From an uncultured Blautia sp. (GTDB lineage: Bacteria; Bacillota; Clostridia; Lachnospirales; Lachnospiraceae), in NCBI GenBank assembly GCA_934378195.1, contig CAKRPO010000056.1:1-13482 (forward strand): DNA of 13,482 bases, written 5' to 3'. This document shows positions 6,908-13,482 of this stretch, piece by piece (within the stretch, counting starts at the first letter, position 1; each line of letters begins with the position of its first letter). Position numbers and translations under genes: made by a program. The notes beneath the pieces are model-generated. The model saw nothing but the letters and a program-made list of their open reading frames with translations. It was not told the DNA's origin and did no database searches.

Positions 6908-7502
6908 GATACAGGTGCCCTATATAGATCAGAGTGTAAAGTACCCGACGGGCTGTGAAAGTGTATCAGCAGTCATGCTGCTCAGGTTTTTGGGATATGA
7001 GATGACAGTGGATGATTTTATCAGGAACTGTCTGGAATGCAGGGATATGGAAATGCGTGATGGCGTGTTATATGGCCCTGATCCGAATGAATGTTTCTGT
7101 GGAAGTCCTTATGATGAGGATTCTTTCGGAATTTATGCAAAAGGACTCAAAAAGGCGTTGGAGCGGGCTGCGGGAGAAAGTTACTGGTTTCTTGATGAGA
7201 CTGGTACATCGATGCAGGAAATTATTCATAAATATATTGACCGGGATATCCCCGTGATTTTCTGGGCATGTATCAATATGCGTAAAGAGATTCAGGGACC
7301 GGAATGGAGGCTTCTGGATACTGGCGAAAAATTTTGCTGGACGTCAAATGAACATTGTATGCTGCTTATTGGTTATGATGAAGAGATGTACTATTTCAAT
7401 GATCCGTATGAGAACAATGGTGTGGTCGGATATCCAAAGAAACTTGTGGAGAAACGGCATGCTGCACAGCATAGTATGGCGCTTGGCGTGCAAAAGAAGT
7501 GA
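6900..7502 (+). CDS. Leaderless C39-like (papain-fold) cysteine peptidase homologue
   Basis: A 200-residue protein of the Peptidase_C39_2 type. A candidate triad is visible: Cys19 in YPTGCESVSAVMLLRFLGY, His152 in NEHCMLLIGYD, and Asp168 in YYFNDPY. The start is a GTG that overlaps the end of the antiporter gene by 8 nt. An in-frame stop at 6855 and no start codon between it and 6900 rule out a longer N-terminus, so there is no signal peptide and no membrane segment: the protein should stay in the cytoplasm. Many homologues with this domain are secreted. Seven Cys residues, including CRDMEMRD and CFCGSPYDED regions, are unusual for its size. The spacing implies co-transcription and coupled translation with the transporter. 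Whether it cleaves peptides, acts as a transferase or has another thiol chemistry is not known. Confidence 0.82.
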   Translation: MHKIQVPYIDQSVKYPTGCESVSAVMLLRFLGYEMTVDDFIRNCLECRDMEMRDGVLYGPDPNECFCGSPYDEDSFGIYAKGLKKALERAAGESYWFLDETGTSMQEIIHKYIDRDIPVIFWACINMRKEIQGPEWRLLDTGEKFCWTSNEHCMLLIGYDEEMYYFNDPYENNGVVGYPKKLVEKRHAAQHSMALGVQKK

Positions 7503-7567
7503 ACAGAGAGGATATGACCTGATGCTTGGAATATCCAAAAACTGTCAGGATTTTACAAAAACTTTAT

Positions 7568-7596
7568 TTGAATAATAGAGACAAATCTGCTATAGT
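7568..7596 (+). promoter_or_regulatory. Putative promoter of the zinc phospholipase C-like gene
   Basis: TTGAAT (7568-7573) and TATAGT (7591-7596) are spaced 17 nt apart, giving a start near 7603 and a leader of about 33-42 nt. The 133-nt gap after the peptidase-like gene shows no terminator, so some read-through from upstream is also possible. The only other structure there is a short palindrome, TTGGA-ATA-TCCAA (7526-7538). Confidence 0.5.
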
Positions 7597-7635
7597 AGAT
7601 GTGGTTATGGAAAACTGTTTTTATCAAAGAAAGAA

Positions 7636-8232
7636 GTGTTTATTTTGCGTAAGAAATCACACATACTGTTAGCAAGATATCTGGCAGACCAGATGCCTTC
7701 TAATGTAAGTCTTCAGTCACACAGAAAAGCATTCTGTTTTGGAAATATACTTCCGGACATTCAGCCTTCTTTCGTGACAAAGAGACATGAGTATTTTGGA
7801 ACATTTGATGAAGTACAGGGAAAGATCCGACGCCTTGTTCAGGCAGGAGCAGGATATAATGACAGGGTATTCTGGAGAAGAGCCGGAGAAGTGATGCATT
7901 ACATAGCAGATTATTTTACTTTTCCGCACAACAGAACATTCGATGGGACACTACGGCAGCATAATACGTATGAGAAGCATCTGAAGAATGAATTGAAATC
8001 ATTTGTTCTTGAGGGAAAAGCGGATGTATATACGGAAAACGAGATACACTTTGAAACGTTAAATCAGTTACTGCAGTATATTAAAGAACACCACCGGAGA
8101 TATCTGAACTGTAAGAGAAATATAGATGATGATATTCACTATATACTCAGTGTATGTTATCAGGTGTTTCAGGGAATCTTTCAATTGTGCAGGGGGAAAG
8201 AGATTACGAGATATTCTGCTGTAGTCGTATGA
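7636..8232 (+). CDS. Zinc-dependent phospholipase C-like protein, no signal peptide
   Basis: A 198-residue protein of the Zn_dep_PLPC family, the fold of the N-domain of Clostridium perfringens alpha-toxin. The likely metal ligands are all visible: His9 (KKSHILLARYLA), Asp41 (FGNILPDIQP), His51, His88, Asp92, His98 (HYIADYFTFPHN), His109 and Glu113. The spacings H-x3-D-x5-H and H-x3-E equal those of alpha-toxin H126/D130/H136 and H148/E152. No signal peptide or C-terminal membrane-binding domain is present, and the N-terminal Trp ligand of the mature toxin is absent, so this is a small intracellular relative, not a toxin. The start is uncertain: GTG 7636 gives the longest product, but TTG 7645 has a better-placed, though weak, GAAAGAAG upstream. 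Transcribed alone, with its own promoter and terminator. Substrate unknown. Confidence 0.85.
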   Translation: MFILRKKSHILLARYLADQMPSNVSLQSHRKAFCFGNILPDIQPSFVTKRHEYFGTFDEVQGKIRRLVQAGAGYNDRVFWRRAGEVMHYIADYFTFPHNRTFDGTLRQHNTYEKHLKNELKSFVLEGKADVYTENEIHFETLNQLLQYIKEHHRRYLNCKRNIDDDIHYILSVCYQVFQGIFQLCRGKEITRYSAVVV

Positions 8233-8262
8233 AATATGAAAAAAATGTGAATTTTATCCAAA

Positions 8263-8299
8263 AACCGCTGGGCTATGTGTCCCAGCGGTTGATTTTTTT
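8263..8299 (+). terminator. Intrinsic terminator after the phospholipase C-like gene
   Basis: A perfect 10-bp GC-rich stem (AACCGCTGGG at 8263-8272 with CCCAGCGGTT at 8281-8290) has an 8-nt loop and is followed by GATTTTTTT. Confidence 0.93.
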
Positions 8300-8350
8300 G
8301 GTACTTTATGCTAAACTGACCACAGTTATTGTGTGAGTTAGTCATAAATT

Positions 8351-8367
8351 ACTGTTGAGCAAACAGT
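8351..8367. repeat. Short inverted repeat in the leader region of the NlpC/P60 gene
   Basis: ACTGTT (8351-8356) and AACAGT (8362-8367) form an inverted repeat with a 5-nt spacer, 42-58 nt before the start of the NlpC/P60 gene. The 109-nt gap 8300-8408 otherwise holds only a ribosome site (AAGGGGA); I could not identify a good promoter in it. The repeat may be a small operator or chance. Confidence 0.35.
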
Positions 8368-8408
8368 TACAGCAATAGGAAGCATACCTTTATAAGGGGA
8401 ATAAAGAT

Positions 8409-10526
8409 ATGTTCTTTCCGGAAGGGAGCAATTTTACCAGAATGAAGAACAAATATCTGACCAGAAGTTTATGTGTTACAATTTTATCTGCAATGGTTTT
8501 ATCCAGTCCAATGTCTGTTATGGCTGCGGATGAAGAGATAGAGACGGTAAGTGATTTTAACGATGGCAGTGGCGCAGATCTTTCTGATGGAAGTGATGCT
8601 GCAGATACGCCTGCACCAGATACGCCTGCACCAGATCCGGAGCCAGATACGCCTGCACCAGATCCGGAACCGGATACGCCTGCACCAGATCCGGAACCGG
8701 ATACACCTGCACCAGATCCGGAGCCAGATACACCGACGCCAGAGCCGGATACACCAACACCAGAACCAGATACACCAACACCCACACCAAGTACACCGAC
8801 ACCAACAGTGACACCGACAGATCCGACAGCAACACCAACACCGGCACCGACAAATGTAACAGAGTCTGAGACTGCGAAGAAACTTGTTGCCAAGATCGAT
8901 GCACTTGCAAAAGAAACTCTTACAGTGAATCATGCAGCCAGAGTCAGAGAACTTCGGGCTGAATATAACAGTCTTCCGACAGAACAGAAAGCATTTATTA
9001 CCAATTATAATCTTCTTGTAGGTTTTGAGAGTCGTATTGCAGATCTGCAGAAGAATCAGAAAGATGGAGGTAATACAGATATTTCTGATGGAAGTAATAC
9101 AGATGTGACCGGAAAGACTGGAACTCCGGTTTATTATGTGTCAAATCTTCATGCAGGAAAAGAATTTTATCTTGATAGTTTGAAGAATAATTATCAATTA
9201 TCTTTTTCGGATGATTTTTCTTCTGTGATGGATGAAATTGAGAAGGAATATAAAGAAAAAAATAAGCTGACAGATGCAAGCGACAGCAGATCAGACGGAC
9301 TAACGACATCTGCAGATTCTCTGTTGGTTCGAAACTGGCAGGATATTCTGGCTATTTATGTTTATGAACAGAGTCAGAAAGGCAAAACAGAATTTACAAT
9401 TGATGCATCAGCGAAAGAGGAGCTGGCGAAGATTTTTGCACAGATGAATCCGATCGTTCGCGATAAAGATAATATTACACATGTTTCCTATGGAAACTAC
9501 CATATCAATCATTATATCAAACAGAACAATATTTCGCAGGAAAACAGGACAGTACTCAAGAAATATACTGAGACAGACTGCAAACTGCTCTGTGCGATTG
9601 TTACAGATGCGAAGGGATTTGTACGTCAGAGTGTAGGAGATGATGTCTCTGAAGAACGTGTAAATGTAATTACTGCCGCATATTCACTGGTAGGTGAAGT
9701 TGGATATTTCTGGGGTGGTAAGTCCACGCAGATTGGTAAGGATTCAAGTTGGGGTTCTGCAGCTAAAGTATCTGCCGCAGGAAGTCCGAGCAGTGGAACT
9801 GTTCGTGCATATGGTCTTGACTGCAGCGGTTTTGTTACATGGTCTGTGATCAACGGATATCTGAATCAGGGAATGCAGAGTAGTGTCGGAGATGGTACTT
9901 CAGAACAGTGGGAAAACGCGAATGTAGTCAGCGAACAGGATGCACAGCCGGGAGATCTGGTCTTCCAGAACGGACCGGAAGCAGGAAGCAATAATCATGT
10001 GGGAATCATCTGTGGTAAGACGGATGCAGGTGACTGGATTGCAGTGCATTGTTCTTCCAGCAAGAATGGAGTGACCGTTGGTGAAGCGTATGGAGCAAGT
10101 TTCCGCTATATCCGCCAGCCATCGTTCTATCCAACACAGGCAGAAGTGGATGAAATGGAAAATGAGGGAGCAACTGCAGACAATACAGAGATGACCGTGA
10201 CGACAGATACATCGTCTGGCACATTTACAACCGAGACAAAGACATCACTTAGCGATGGATTAGCAGAGGCTAATGCAGACGATACGGAAGCAACAGACAG
10301 CATATTTGATGCTGCGGATGATACGACAGAGCTGGAAGTAACATTCGAAGATCTTGAGGATTCTTCTGAGGATCAGCTGGGTGGAGATTTTTCATCAGGC
10401 AGCGTAGAAGTGACAGATACTTTGCAGGATATTCTGAATCAGAATGTTTCAGTCAGTACAGATTCTGCGGTGATTCTTCCACAGAGACCGGATAACAGTG
10501 ATATAGAAGTTACTTTTGAAGACTAA
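8409..10526 (+). CDS. Secreted NlpC/P60 (C40) peptidoglycan hydrolase with Pro-rich spacer
   Basis: A 705-residue exported protein. Residues about 12-39 form a signal peptide (MKNKYLTRSLCVTILSAMVL then SSPMSVMA, cleavage near Ala39/40). Asp/Thr/Pro/Glu repeats (66-145) follow, then a helical module (about 150-215) with EYNSLPTEQKAFITNYNLLV, seen in many Firmicute surface proteins. A further helical region (about 255-405) has LLVRNWQDILAIYVYEQSQ. The NlpC/P60 domain (about 415-570) has catalytic Cys472 (GLDCSGFVTW), His530 (NNHVGIICG) and His547 (AVHCSSS). The last 130 residues are acidic and Thr/Asp/Ser rich. Such enzymes cut peptide stems of peptidoglycan, typically the D-Glu to diamino acid bond. 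ATG 8409 has AAGGGGA at normal distance; ATG 8442 would give a more typical signal peptide, with AGGGAG 13 nt upstream. Either is possible. No sortase motif or wall-binding repeats are seen. Confidence 0.92.
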   Translation: MFFPEGSNFTRMKNKYLTRSLCVTILSAMVLSSPMSVMAADEEIETVSDFNDGSGADLSDGSDAADTPAPDTPAPDPEPDTPAPDPEPDTPAPDPEPDTPAPDPEPDTPTPEPDTPTPEPDTPTPTPSTPTPTVTPTDPTATPTPAPTNVTESETAKKLVAKIDALAKETLTVNHAARVRELRAEYNSLPTEQKAFITNYNLLVGFESRIADLQKNQKDGGNTDISDGSNTDVTGKTGTPVYYVSNLHAGKEFYLDSLKNNYQLSFSDDFSSVMDEIEKEYKEKNKLTDASDSRSDGLTTSADSLLVRNWQDILAIYVYEQSQKGKTEFTIDASAKEELAKIFAQMNPIVRDKDNITHVSYGNYHINHYIKQNNISQENRTVLKKYTETDCKLLCAIVTDAKGFVRQSVGDDVSEERVNVITAAYSLVGEVGYFWGGKSTQIGKDSSWGSAAKVSAAGSPSSGTVRAYGLDCSGFVTWSVINGYLNQGMQSSVGDGTSEQWENANVVSEQDAQPGDLVFQNGPEAGSNNHVGIICGKTDAGDWIAVHCSSSKNGVTVGEAYGASFRYIRQPSFYPTQAEVDEMENEGATADNTEMTVTTDTSSGTFTTETKTSLSDGLAEANADDTEATDSIFDAADDTTELEVTFEDLEDSSEDQLGGDFSSGSVEVTDTLQDILNQNVSVSTDSAVILPQRPDNSDIEVTFED
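8604..8789 (+). repeat. In-frame Pro-rich tandem repeats
   Basis: After a 15-nt half unit (DTPAP) come four 27-nt units each encoding DTPAPDPEP (8619-8726). Two 21-nt units encoding DTPTPEP (8727-8768) and one degenerate unit DTPTPTP (8769-8789) follow, then Thr/Pro-rich sequence to about 8850. The four 27-nt copies differ by only a few bases, mostly GAG/GAA and CCA/CCG swaps. This implies recent duplication and a length that may vary among strains. The encoded stretch is likely an extended spacer that carries the enzyme away from the membrane or through the wall. Confidence 0.92.
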
Positions 10527-10536
10527 TAAGAATAAG

Positions 10537-10570
10537 GCCGGACGATTCGGAGGGATCGTTCGGCTTTTTT
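10537..10570 (+). terminator. Intrinsic terminator after the NlpC/P60 gene
   Basis: A 10-bp stem with one G-T pair (GCCGGACGAT at 10537-10546, ATCGTTCGGC at 10555-10564) has an 8-nt loop and six T residues. It lies inside the 5' extension of the next reading frame, showing that the next gene starts further downstream. Confidence 0.92.
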
Positions 10571-10583
10571 GCAACAGACTCTT

Positions 10584-10613
10584 TTGCGGGAGAGGAAAGT
10601 CTGATAATATAAA
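10584..10613 (+). promoter_or_regulatory. Putative promoter of the transglutaminase-like operon
   Basis: TTGCGG (10584-10589) and TATAAA (10608-10613) are spaced 18 nt apart, just after the terminator. The -35 is the same hexamer as in the rluF promoter. Transcription would start about 30 nt before ATG 10651. TAATAT at 10605 is an alternative -10 with a short spacer. Confidence 0.4.
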
Positions 10614-10650
10614 AATATATGATGACTACAAGAGGGAAAAGGAGGGACGG

Positions 10651-11820
10651 ATGAAAAAAAAGAAATTTATACGCAGGTGTATTTGTATTCTGGTGATCGT
10701 ATTTGTCTGGAGTATCTGTCCGAAAGATTTTTTATCATCGGAACCTTCAGAAGTACAGGCATTACGCAAACAGGATGTGCAGCAGACTGTGGACAGTTTC
10801 CGGGAATATTATTTCGGTCTTCTGGGAGAAGAGGAGCAGCGGATATACAGGCAGATGTTGGAGGGCATTCAGAAAAGGCAGGATGAATTTTATCTGACAT
10901 CAGCAGACGAGAAGATGATCAGTAAGGTGTATCATGCTTTGCTAAAGGATCATTCGGAATTGTTTTGGGTACATAACCGGGAAGACGTATATACAACTTC
11001 GTATAAAGGAACGGATTATTGTAGATTTTCACCTGGATATACTTATACCGATCAGGAAGTCGAAGAAATCAATGCTGCCATACAAAAAGCAGTGACAGAA
11101 GTGAATACGGAAATTACACAGGAGACTTCTACTTATGATAAGGTCAAGATGGTCTATACATATCTGATTGATCAGGTAGAATATGAGGCGTCAGATGATG
11201 ATCAGAACATAGCGGGTATTTTCTGGAAAAAGAAGGCGGTCTGTGCAGGATATGCAAGGGCAACGCAATATCTTCTGGAACAACTTGGGATTCCGTGCAT
11301 CTATGTGGAGGGAAGTACCCGTGACAGTGAGGAAGGACACGCATGGAATATCGTAGAGATAGATGGAAAGCAGTATTATGTAGATGCAACGAATGGAGAT
11401 CAGCAAAGCTTTCTGGAGGGTGGTGCTGTACAGCTTGAGGAACATAAAACAGTAATCTATGATTATCTCTGTCCGTTTCCGGAGGAATATGAACAGGTAT
11501 ATACGGCGTCAGAGGAATTTTCCGTGCCGGAATGCACTGCGACAGACCTTAATTTTTATGTATTGAACCAGGCATGCTTTGAAACTTATGACACGCAGCA
11601 GATTTATGATTTTTGCTGTATGCGTCTGGATAACGGTGCAGCAGTGGTTCGCTTTAAATTTACATCTCAGGATGCATTTGACAGTGCATATCGACAGTGG
11701 ATACAGGAGGGATATATTCAAAATGTAGCAGGATATTATCTTCAGATGTATGGACTCAGTACAGTAGAGTACCATTATGGAATTCTGGACAATCTGAAAA
11801 CGATGTATTTTATGTTTTAG
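10651..11820 (+). CDS. Exported or anchored transglutaminase-like protein
   Basis: A 389-residue protein. Residues 1-9 are basic and 10-23 strongly hydrophobic (CICILVIVFVWSIC), a signal peptide or signal anchor that places the rest outside. A helical region of about 110 residues follows. The transglutaminase core domain (about 160-255) has the triad Cys198 (KAVCAGYARATQYLLEQLGI), His230 (EEGHAWNIVEIDGK) and Asp245 (YYVDATNGD). The last 130 residues are not recognised. Bacterial transglutaminase-core proteins include proteases and crosslinkers; here a role on wall-associated proteins is inferred from location only. ATG 10651 follows GGAGGGACGG and the probable promoter; in-frame ATG 10516 lies upstream of a terminator and overlaps the previous gene, so I reject it. 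The DUF4203-type gene begins 12 nt after the stop, so the two are co-transcribed. Confidence 0.88.
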   Translation: MKKKKFIRRCICILVIVFVWSICPKDFLSSEPSEVQALRKQDVQQTVDSFREYYFGLLGEEEQRIYRQMLEGIQKRQDEFYLTSADEKMISKVYHALLKDHSELFWVHNREDVYTTSYKGTDYCRFSPGYTYTDQEVEEINAAIQKAVTEVNTEITQETSTYDKVKMVYTYLIDQVEYEASDDDQNIAGIFWKKKAVCAGYARATQYLLEQLGIPCIYVEGSTRDSEEGHAWNIVEIDGKQYYVDATNGDQQSFLEGGAVQLEEHKTVIYDYLCPFPEEYEQVYTASEEFSVPECTATDLNFYVLNQACFETYDTQQIYDFCCMRLDNGAAVVRFKFTSQDAFDSAYRQWIQEGYIQNVAGYYLQMYGLSTVEYHYGILDNLKTMYFMF

Positions 11821-11832
11821 AGGAGAATTATT

Positions 11833-12978
11833 ATGAATGATATTTTGCAGCAGATTATGGATATGATTGAGACAACGCGGACGATTCCGTCTGTTTCCAG
11901 CATTTCTATGATCGGATTTGCAGTTTTACTGATTTTTGGAATTATTAATTGTGTTTTAGGATACCGGCTTTTGCGTTTTTGGATGATGCTCTGTGGTTTT
12001 GTGATTGGAGCCGGGATTGGTTTTGGAATTGCATTTTCCAGTGGCGTAACAGAAAAATATATGTATGCTGCTTTTATGGTAGGCGTGGGCATTGTGATTG
12101 CAGTGATCGCATTTGTGAGTTATAAGATAGGCCTTTTTATCCTGGGCGCAGGAATTGGTATTGGATTGGGAATTTATGTGTTTCATCCGACAACATCACT
12201 GGTATTCTTTTTCTGTCTCCTTCTTGGGGTAGGGCTTGGTGTACTTGCGATGAAACAGGCAAGAGTGGTGCTGATCGTTGGTACCAGTTTGCTTGGAGGT
12301 GCGATGTCCGGATTTTCGGCGGCAAAACTTGGAGGGCTCGCAGATATTCCATATGGCCTTGGATTAAGTGCTGGTTTTGCGCTGCTTGGTATGGTGATTC
12401 AGTTTGCAACAAACAGGCGGGCTGATGACGATGAAGACGAAGATGATGATGCAGAGTATGCAGATTCAGAACAAAGTTCAGATTATGTGGATTTCCGGGA
12501 TTACGTACCACAGAAAGCAGACAGAAAAGCGGGAAGAGAATCTCAGAGAGAAACAAAGAATGCGCGCAGAGAATCGAAGGAGCAGAAACAGAGAGAAAGA
12601 GCCAGTCAGAAACAGCAGAATACTTATCGGAAAACTTCACGGAATAGCCAGCAGGTGGATTTTAAACTTGAAAAAAATAATAAACGCAGGCATCGGAGCG
12701 ATGATGTGGCACCGGAATCTGAGAAGACAATTCCGTATCGTCCGAGAAAGAGCCGACAGAAAGAGATAGATCTTCCATTAGGTTCTTTTGACTATGAAGA
12801 TGCATATATACCAGAAGAACCGTATGAAGAACCGGTTGAAATTGATGAAGATGAAATTGATGAAGAGGTTCTGCGTGAAATGATGGAGGATGATGACAGA
12901 GAAGGAGAAGAACTCTGGAAAAAGATCTCCAGGCGTGACGCTGCACGTAAGAAACGAAACAAAAATAAGCGCAAATAG
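11833..12978 (+). CDS. DUF4203/TMEM198-like seven-helix membrane protein with charged tail
   Basis: A 381-residue protein. Residues 25-192 hold about seven hydrophobic segments rich in small residues (GYRLLRFWMMLCGFVIGAGI near 43-62, LGAGIGIGLGIYVF near 104-117), the pattern of the DUF4203 (TM7S3/TMEM198-like) family. Residues 193-381 form a hydrophilic tail: first very acidic (DDDEDEDDD at 198-206), then rich in Arg/Lys/Gln/Glu, then acidic again (about 330-357), ending in a basic cluster RKKRNKNKRK. By the positive-inside pattern the tail is probably cytoplasmic, but an odd helix count would put the N-terminus outside, and I am not certain of topology. Function unknown. AGAGGAGA precedes the ATG; it follows the transglutaminase-like gene by 12 nt and precedes ybaK by 27 nt without a terminator. 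Confidence 0.8.
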   Translation: MNDILQQIMDMIETTRTIPSVSSISMIGFAVLLIFGIINCVLGYRLLRFWMMLCGFVIGAGIGFGIAFSSGVTEKYMYAAFMVGVGIVIAVIAFVSYKIGLFILGAGIGIGLGIYVFHPTTSLVFFFCLLLGVGLGVLAMKQARVVLIVGTSLLGGAMSGFSAAKLGGLADIPYGLGLSAGFALLGMVIQFATNRRADDDEDEDDDAEYADSEQSSDYVDFRDYVPQKADRKAGRESQRETKNARRESKEQKQRERASQKQQNTYRKTSRNSQQVDFKLEKNNKRRHRSDDVAPESEKTIPYRPRKSRQKEIDLPLGSFDYEDAYIPEEPYEEPVEIDEDEIDEEVLREMMEDDDREGEELWKKISRRDAARKKRNKNKRK

Positions 12979-13005
12979 TGTGACAGAGCAGAAAAGAGGG
13001 ACAAC

Positions 13006-13482
13006 ATGGCAAAAGAGGCAAAAACAAATGCGATGAGGATGCTGGACCGCCAGAAGGTAAAATATGAAGCGTTCCCGTATGAATGTGATGAATTTATTGA
13101 CGGACTTCACAGTGCAGATCTGATCGGCGCACCATATGAACAGTCATTTAAGACACTGGTCATGGAAGGTAAGAGTGGTGGTTATTATGTCTTTGTGGTA
13201 CCGATTGAGAAAGAAGTGGACCGTAAGGCTGCGGCAAAAGCTGTTGGAGAAAAAGCAGTTGATATGATACATGTCAAAGATATTTTAAAAATTACGGGAT
13301 ATGTCAGAGGTGGCTGTAGTCCATTGGGAATGAAAAAAGCATATCCGGTTGTGTTCGATGCATCAGCAGGTGCATTTGAAGAAATCTATGTGAGCGGTGG
13401 CCGCATTGGTCTGACCCTCAAAGTTCCGTTAGATGCACTGCTGAAAGTGACAGACGGTAAGCTGGCAGATATCACTATGAAA
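13006..13482 (+). CDS. ybaK: Cys-tRNA(Pro) deacylase YbaK/EbsC (3' end at window edge)
   Basis: Cytoplasmic trans-editing enzyme that hydrolyses Cys wrongly attached to tRNA-Pro. The visible 159 residues nearly fill the family's usual length of about 155-165, so only a few codons and the stop are missing. Family features include EQSFKTLVMEGKSGGYYVFV with the conserved Lys49, the VDRKAAAKAVGEKAVDM segment, and GYVRGGCSPLGMKK near 98-111, then a glycine-containing strand VSGGRIGLTL. ATG 13006 has GAGGG upstream. The 27-nt gap from the DUF4203-type gene lacks a terminator, so ybaK likely shares that operon, a housekeeping gene following two envelope genes. Confidence 0.92.
   Translation, partial: MAKEAKTNAMRMLDRQKVKYEAFPYECDEFIDGLHSADLIGAPYEQSFKTLVMEGKSGGYYVFVVPIEKEVDRKAAAKAVGEKAVDMIHVKDILKITGYVRGGCSPLGMKKAYPVVFDASAGAFEEIYVSGGRIGLTLKVPLDALLKVTDGKLADITMK

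Noticed and set aside
8154..8336. 60-codon plus-strand frame at the end of the phospholipase C-like gene
   Set aside because: It overlaps the gene end and runs through the intrinsic terminator, with no ribosome site or family match.
8390..8893. Minus-strand frame rich in Gly-Ser-Val repeats opposite the Pro-rich region
   Set aside because: It is the complement of the in-frame DTPAPDPEP repeats, which keep all frames open; it has no domain, and the plus strand carries a clear signal peptide and enzyme.
10516..10650. N-terminal extension of the transglutaminase-like gene from ATG 10516
   Set aside because: It overlaps the previous stop and contains a strong terminator; ATG 10651 has a ribosome site and a signal-like N-terminus.
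12137..12640. 167-codon minus-strand frame opposite the DUF4203-type gene
   Set aside because: Low-complexity His/Leu/Ser-rich translation with no start signal; shadow of the plus-strand gene.

Overview
The window reads as ordinary chromosome of a low-to-mid GC Gram-positive gut Clostridium relative, most likely a Lachnospiraceae member (Dorea / Mediterraneibacter / Blautia type). This is inferred from strong AGGAGG ribosome sites, the form of LigA, cell-wall-binding repeat and NlpC/P60 surface proteins, and frequent strong intrinsic terminators. I see no mobile element, rRNA, tRNA, CRISPR array or riboswitch.

Layout. (1) 1-726: the 3' part of a secreted or anchored SH3-domain protein, facing a minus-strand membrane-anchored cell-wall-binding-repeat protein (801-1322) across a shared bidirectional terminator. 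(2) 1323-1473: a divergent control region with two back-to-back promoters. (3) 1474-5187: a probable rluF-ligA-metA operon (23S rRNA pseudouridine synthase, NAD+-dependent DNA ligase, homoserine O-acyltransferase). rluF and ligA overlap out of frame by 182 nt. (4) 5188-5374: a two-hairpin terminator, then a promoter whose -35 lies inside an inverted repeat. (5) 5375-7502: an NhaC-family antiporter translationally coupled to a leaderless C39-like cysteine peptidase homologue. (6) 7568-8299: a separately promoted, leaderless alpha-toxin-type zinc phospholipase C homologue with its own terminator. (7) 8409-10570: a secreted NlpC/P60 peptidoglycan hydrolase with a Pro-rich repeat spacer. (8) 10584-13482: a transglutaminase-like protein, a seven-helix DUF4203-type membrane protein with a long charged tail, and a Cys-tRNA(Pro) deacylase (YbaK, cut by the window edge), all closely spaced on one strand.

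Functionally the window mixes housekeeping (rRNA modification, DNA ligation, methionine synthesis, tRNA proofreading) with envelope proteins (SH3, cell-wall-binding, NlpC/P60, transglutaminase-like). I found no convincing undescribed multi-gene system. The points most worth a second look are the long rluF/ligA overlap, the unusual active-site residues of LigA, the inverted repeat over the antiporter promoter, and the coupling of an ion or solute antiporter to a cytoplasmic papain-like protein.
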